This document shows, piece after piece, positions 44,701 to 44,743 of a stretch of 44,743 bases of DNA (position 1 is the first letter of the stretch; every line of letters begins with the position of its first letter). Both the position numbers and the translations under genes were made by a program. Below the pieces are notes generated by a model that saw only the letters and a list, made by a program, of their open reading frames with translations, made no database searches and was not told the DNA's origin. This stretch comes from Planctomycetales bacterium (lineage in GTDB: Bacteria > Planctomycetota > Planctomycetia > Planctomycetales > Planctomycetaceae): positions 1-44,743 of the forward strand of contig JACRIH010000562.1 of NCBI GenBank assembly GCA_016235885.1, written 5' to 3'.

Positions 44701-44743
44701 GCTGACATTTTGTACGTGGGCAGCGTCAATGGCGGCATCTGGA
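32752..44743 (+). CDS. Giant multidomain surface protein with metzincin-like protease segment (3' end outside window)
   Basis: The frame is open to the right edge: 3997 codons without a stop. The ATG at 32752 has GGGAG about 10 nt upstream and yields a leader like that of the previous gene (PWISLLKQQ, Arg/Lys run, LEDRTLL at 47-53). In order: SbsA-type Ig-like region (about 57-330, with module A inside); module B (390-480); a PPC domain (489-617); a zinc-protease segment (about 689-813) with HEIGHTLGLGH (797-807); a second PPC domain (838-950); beta-helix regions (about 995-1380 and 1617-1840); a glutamine-amidotransferase-like region (about 2030-2110); further PPC-like domains; a propeller-like region (about 2690-3000); a jelly-roll-like domain (3104-3284); module A again; Calx-beta domains with a PPC inside; and the edge within a BNR/sortilin-type start (ADILYVGSVNGGIW). 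It is surely exported. Confidence 0.9.
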   Translation, partial: MFELETCPARINPWISLLKQQLRRFRRQRPRKQRTDRQPFAYAAERLEDRTLLAGPELVAILPNVGNFLTDGEIRNEAPGELTLRFSPGQTIDPATLSGITIVGSGADGIFGNANDVPITPGFRGIGSSANEVVFRFAETLADDQYRITIAGTGANALENTSNEPFHAGVDLNFNFELDLGAQVTAVVPQPVLRNKVLAVANVAQLTDGDRFTVTAGGSPVTFEFDNGGAATGTVLANGNIAVAFTGATPSGTVAAAVQTAINGVAPGLDVTTSLSGSQVTIAGGAFNPTLSTTLTTGTALTVTDGGLTQRQNVVTVFFNNDPLNAAEAVNPAFYRLVDTATNAILLPSSVTYSSTNNTAKLTFAANLPSSTFRLRIGQSGEPNNTIPTVQTLSLTGAPTGGTFTLSFNSQLTTPIAFDATAGIVQTALEGLSNINPGDILVTGGPFTTAPLTIQFQGQYLAQYVSQIVANGASLTGGTTPSISVSSSFATNVGTLFSTTGFNSTAFLGDHQGANDVDLYRFALSNAGTINVTVTPQSGLDTSLRLFDGTGAAVAATVVNNGAGVADTLSFVTAAGTFYLGVSSNGNAGYNPVTGTGAAGGSTTGSYSLSIGTTVLLPASDDNSSFSNASDVGVLGGAGQVIAAAITPQTALLFAPEPGGLDEPGHRDIPAESHLGSVGTTPAPLASITVQDYFFGTVYGTDPAGNTLFNAITENQKQRTREIFELYSHYAGIQFRETQGSGIQVVTGDMRALSPTVPTGPGGVSGLAAFGGPAIMDAAENWGNSEYGGSWMATALHEIGHTLGLGHSYDLPSIQGSGLSGEAVFTGDQDYVHLLRLYAPDSTDVDLYRFDLSQSGQFTAETVAQRQATSSLLDTALVLYRQVTPGVREVVARNDDYFSKDSYLNLRLDAGTYFVGVSSTGNTNYDPRVSDSGYGGTTDGVYTLSLNFAADAVTSLTDADNPLSTNPVSARTALDGNADGLPGGTHDFWFESGNTVFVDKSASAAGANGSITNPYNNLATALTVASSRIVVPTTGGAGLADGQTFTVSDGVNSPTTFEFNSAGGVTAGNVAVPFTGADLSTTIATSIATVVNGVLFTLNSVATATGDRVDMTNVTNLDVRGTPGLLTAVSLVRIVGNGGTDRNLLTPADATPYLIGRDNSGNALADGTNFDVPQGVTVMIDAGAVFKSQGAIVDVGTSSVNIDRSQSALQVLGTPVNNVVFTSFHDDSLGGNSDGVSTGPAAGHWGGLVFRQDSDSTLAGVFLNIVEQADLRYGGGQVSVNSQQQVFNPIHLVHERPTISFNTIRFSADAAISADPNSFEETPDRVGPDFHANRLTNNTINGVFVRVQTQLGSPVDRLDVSARLDDTDVTYVVTENLHVNGNAGGAVTVNEQQRLLVTGGPTGGSLTLTFTDPTGITATTAPIAYNAPAGVGINEVQRVTISGAPTGGFFSLTFGGSTTFLNYNSTAAAVQNSLEFLPTIGFGNVLVTGGPGPNTPYVVTFRGTLAGTNVAQMTASGASLTGGSFPAVTVTTTTQGVGSVQAALEALPNIGVGNVTVTGGSLPNSPLTINFAGQFTGRDVTQLTVDATGLTGGSSPAAGVTTLTPGGLRGRLAGQLVIDPGVVVKLLGSRIELERGASQLIAEGTAEKPIQFTSLNDDQFGAGGTFDTGGNGSTTPAAADWGGLIFNAVSGASLDHTHIAYGGGTVPIEGAFDQFNTIEIHQADVRITNSTLENNASGLASSTRNGRGTNDSGTIFVRGAQPIIVNNILVNNAGSAISINANSQTSDQHPDSGRTTGTIQSFGLFDDNSGPLVRLNQLENNGINGMRIRGEELTTESVWDDTDIVHVLSQNDPTSLITTDGLVIGNNFHTYGGLRLESDTTASLVVKLQGANAGFTANGIPLDINDRIGGTIQVVGAPGYPVVMTSLQDCLVGAGFKPDGQPQTDTLSSGECDPTAPQPVGNSGAVLIDGSDRDAHGSALVGADNVAGTADDVNQTGWLFIEQSVNFAANGARNNAPNDVLVIGASAAGGGGGPFGGGSALGAITSVTTVLGLTQTVVTGAAISTVNFNLYKVIYVPTDRQNVGGGVTDADLALLAARTAEIQTFVNSGGSVVALTEATAANPYSWLQLPQPFQIRTSPLSGSGGGPFGGAGGTSPLRLTPEAIAAGYTLTSAELSNGTPYHNVFVGPPGFNGLLPFVLDDGLDQISGNSDDEVVALGLQSGSFGLGVRNPGTAGDWRSVRLDQYSNDRNVAVYNERESSYTAGQDVNATPSKAELLGVLAPNEKSGDDLRRLGFEVHGFVAADDVTDVDVYSFTGTAGSEVWVDLDRTSSALDTMVELIDFNGTVLARSLDNFTRTGSVSTPVFDMTKDVDQGGDYYSTNPKDAGLRLVLPGTAGQNGLYFLRVRSQPVPGNENSLEGGTTTGRYQMQVRLRQRDEKPGSVVTFADLRYATNGVEVLGQPAHSPLAGETAETTGDNAGTAGAQNIGNLLSQDRNTISVAGNLSAADDLDFYRFTVDYQLIQEIGGLSAAAKTWATVFDIDYADGLARPDTTLAIYDEAGRLVMIARDSNVADDQPAPGQGIDLDDLSRGSAGKLDPFIGSAQLAESTAADDFYYVVVSSNRQLPSQLDQLFNAAATVATARLEPVTSLTRVVEDHIGFSGYTSNSAVLGGPVLPTTPELFDITTAIALDTHVRPFNLSDVTLFVNSNGSLSAVNPFNGTFEYTAGNGGTFANMQDIAMRSDGQLWGYRSVPGTANVAGEVGTINTGSGAYAALGTDAIPDTVLNTNQVDALAWLRTGFQGGTPTYQLWYSVRGGAAGSTLFRADPANGSAAVVAGQPWGAYGQIAGPGVVGTTNGMAFSQLTTELYGVSSGGQFYTIDPFGFLNSATLIADLSTTGTGLLNAGEGFTGLALGPQNLSGGPNNTPGFYANLFFGLTTNGRLVALDAAGVPQVVFDSDNDGLADSTTITTNTFGNGLAFSPLDINLWHPTIARATDVGHGINTPFDNSRTPNLETLSQNGRTLSEAAGLASFYFGLEELNTTNNPPTYFTYGVNGQHGVQNSNWQRDLTINTGSNVIGSTTAGEAGNYNLPGGAYGSLLTNAFSLEGYDRNDKPTLYFNYFLETQGANFKDSRMRDAARVFVSSDGGSTWELLATNNGNGTGLFTTDAVRSAPGTEDGELPAFNSVSTDADIRFSNQQVQELFDNTGAWRQARVDLANYAGDASLMLRFDFSTAGEINARPGENALPVGSNFGNSNDTGRAQNNDFEGFYIDDILVGFAERGEMVTGSAANQTTYFQTPTNINPTPPQEQLAGPYQLEIRRGTEYAIQPDPGQRFIVIPQGALVDTNDRLVDAITITAPVGAVIIDGQQFSVSDGTSTRTFEFDSDGSVVAGAVTVPFTANDTAATVAQNMLNSILGVAGFGVNGEVVATSNKVQLIGAVDVTPITVLSNINISLNLTSIPEDGSQTATGTITRDVVTNSPLTVTLTTLVNGSDVVLTTFSVIIPANQASANFFLFGNEDAISEGTETVVIEASATGFAPVTTTIDVIDNDSPALTVTIAPGSVLETSPFGTAVATITRNTTTSVPLTVTLTSLDPSELLVPTVLPGAPINEVEANNSLATAQNLDNAGWSTTFDANIGDATVNTSTTIPHVTIIGTGNGTFDYYSFTVANVGDRGIFDIDATNAGLGDSEIFLYDALGNLLAQDDDSSITEGAGGSTTGNDSFLEFTFLAAGTYIIGVGEFNSTGFFGGIVGNTLDNGDAYQLQVSIQNHPLTLVAAGAATTTVTIPAGSVSVNVPLITVQDLLLDLDQTASIVAYTSGFSSGTGSVTVLDTGNATLTVNVVANSVVESAGPAATTGTVTINLASSADLTINLSSNDTSEATVPASVVILAGQLTSAPFNVDAVDDIFIDGAQTVTVTAYVSGVASGQDTLQVTDDGTDTVAPGTVLWTAQGPSPIQNGQTENVTPNNEVGGALHAVVAHPTNADILYVGSVNGGIW
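33337..33672 (+). repeat. Module A, copy 2
   Basis: About 112 residues starting KVLAVAN, core LTDGDRFTVTAG, TFEFDN, and ending VTDGG. It splits a domain that otherwise reads from AVVPQPV to NVVTVFFNNDPLN. Confidence 0.75.
33919..34185 (+). repeat. Module B, complete copy 1
   Basis: About 89 residues: SLTGAPTGGTFTLSF, a turn PIAFDATAGIVQTALEGL, ILVTGGP, then ending GASLTGG. It is the reference copy for those at 36928-37530. Confidence 0.7.
35857..36145 (+). repeat. Module A-like copy 3
   Basis: Starts GGAGLADGQTFTVSDG, FEFN, AGNVAVPFTG. It lies between NNLATALTVASSRIV and VRIVGNGGTDRN, segments that in other planctomycete proteins of this kind I expect to be close together. Confidence 0.6.
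36928..37530 (+). repeat. Module B nested inside module B
   Basis: A first half (36928-37056: LLVTGGPTGGSLTLTF, PIAYNAPAGVG) is followed by a complete copy (37057-37320: VTISGAPTGGFFSLTF to GASLTGG) and then a second half (37357-37530: GVGSVQAALEALPN, VTVTGGS, GLTGG). The two halves would join into one full module at a shared GVG. Confidence 0.65.
42835..43110 (+). repeat. Module A-like copy 4
   Basis: Starts IIDGQQFSVSDG, TFEFDSDGSV, VTVPFTAND. It follows LVDTNDRLVDAITITAPVG and precedes a Calx-beta domain. Confidence 0.6.

Noticed and set aside
26965-44743. The two giants as one gene split by a stop
   Set aside because: They share the same reading phase, but a TAA at 32434-32436, a 315-nt gap and a fresh LEPR-XLL leader show that they are separate genes.

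Overview
The window is GC-rich DNA from a planctomycete, most likely of the order Planctomycetales. The evidence is a DUF1559 pseudopilin followed by a transthyretin-like lipoprotein, two giant surface proteins carrying the LEPR-XLL signature near the N-terminus, a GldG/DUF4340 ABC system, and several families of hairpin repeats between genes. I see no phage, transposase, CRISPR array, rRNA or tRNA.

Layout. At 1-9 kb lie the end of a large OstA/LptA-like protein, a polytopic membrane protein with GT-C character, the DUF1559 and lipoprotein pair, class II fructose-bisphosphate aldolase and a lipoprotein of unknown function. At 9.4-15 kb an ABC operon on the minus strand encodes an ATPase, a fused GldF-GldG permease/substrate-domain protein and a DUF4340 protein. 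At 15.3-19.4 kb, also on the minus strand, are a PqiA-PqiB (MCE) fusion, a class V aminotransferase and an isochorismatase-family hydrolase. At 19.7-25 kb on the plus strand are an adenylate-kinase-like enzyme, an Nramp-like transporter with altered metal motifs, a LarA-family protein, a zeta-like kinase with a small overlapping partner, and a HisN-type phosphatase. A COG2509-like FAD oxidoreductase follows on the minus strand.

From 26.9 kb to the right edge two giant genes lie in tandem. The first (1823 aa) has a P-domain, five cadherin-like repeats and a DUF5648-like C-terminus. The second is open at the edge after 3997 codons. It contains a HEXXHXXGXXH zinc-protease segment, PPC domains, beta-helices, a propeller-like region and Calx-beta domains.

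The most interesting signal is modular. An unrecognised module of about 110 residues (start K-V-L, core L-T-D-G-D-R-F-T, end D-G-G) sits inside otherwise continuous domains in both giants. A second module appears to be inserted into another copy of itself, and a PPC domain lies inside a Calx-beta domain. Other points of interest are the PqiA-MCE fusion, the toxin-antitoxin-like kinase pair, and several hairpin or inverted-repeat elements at gene ends.
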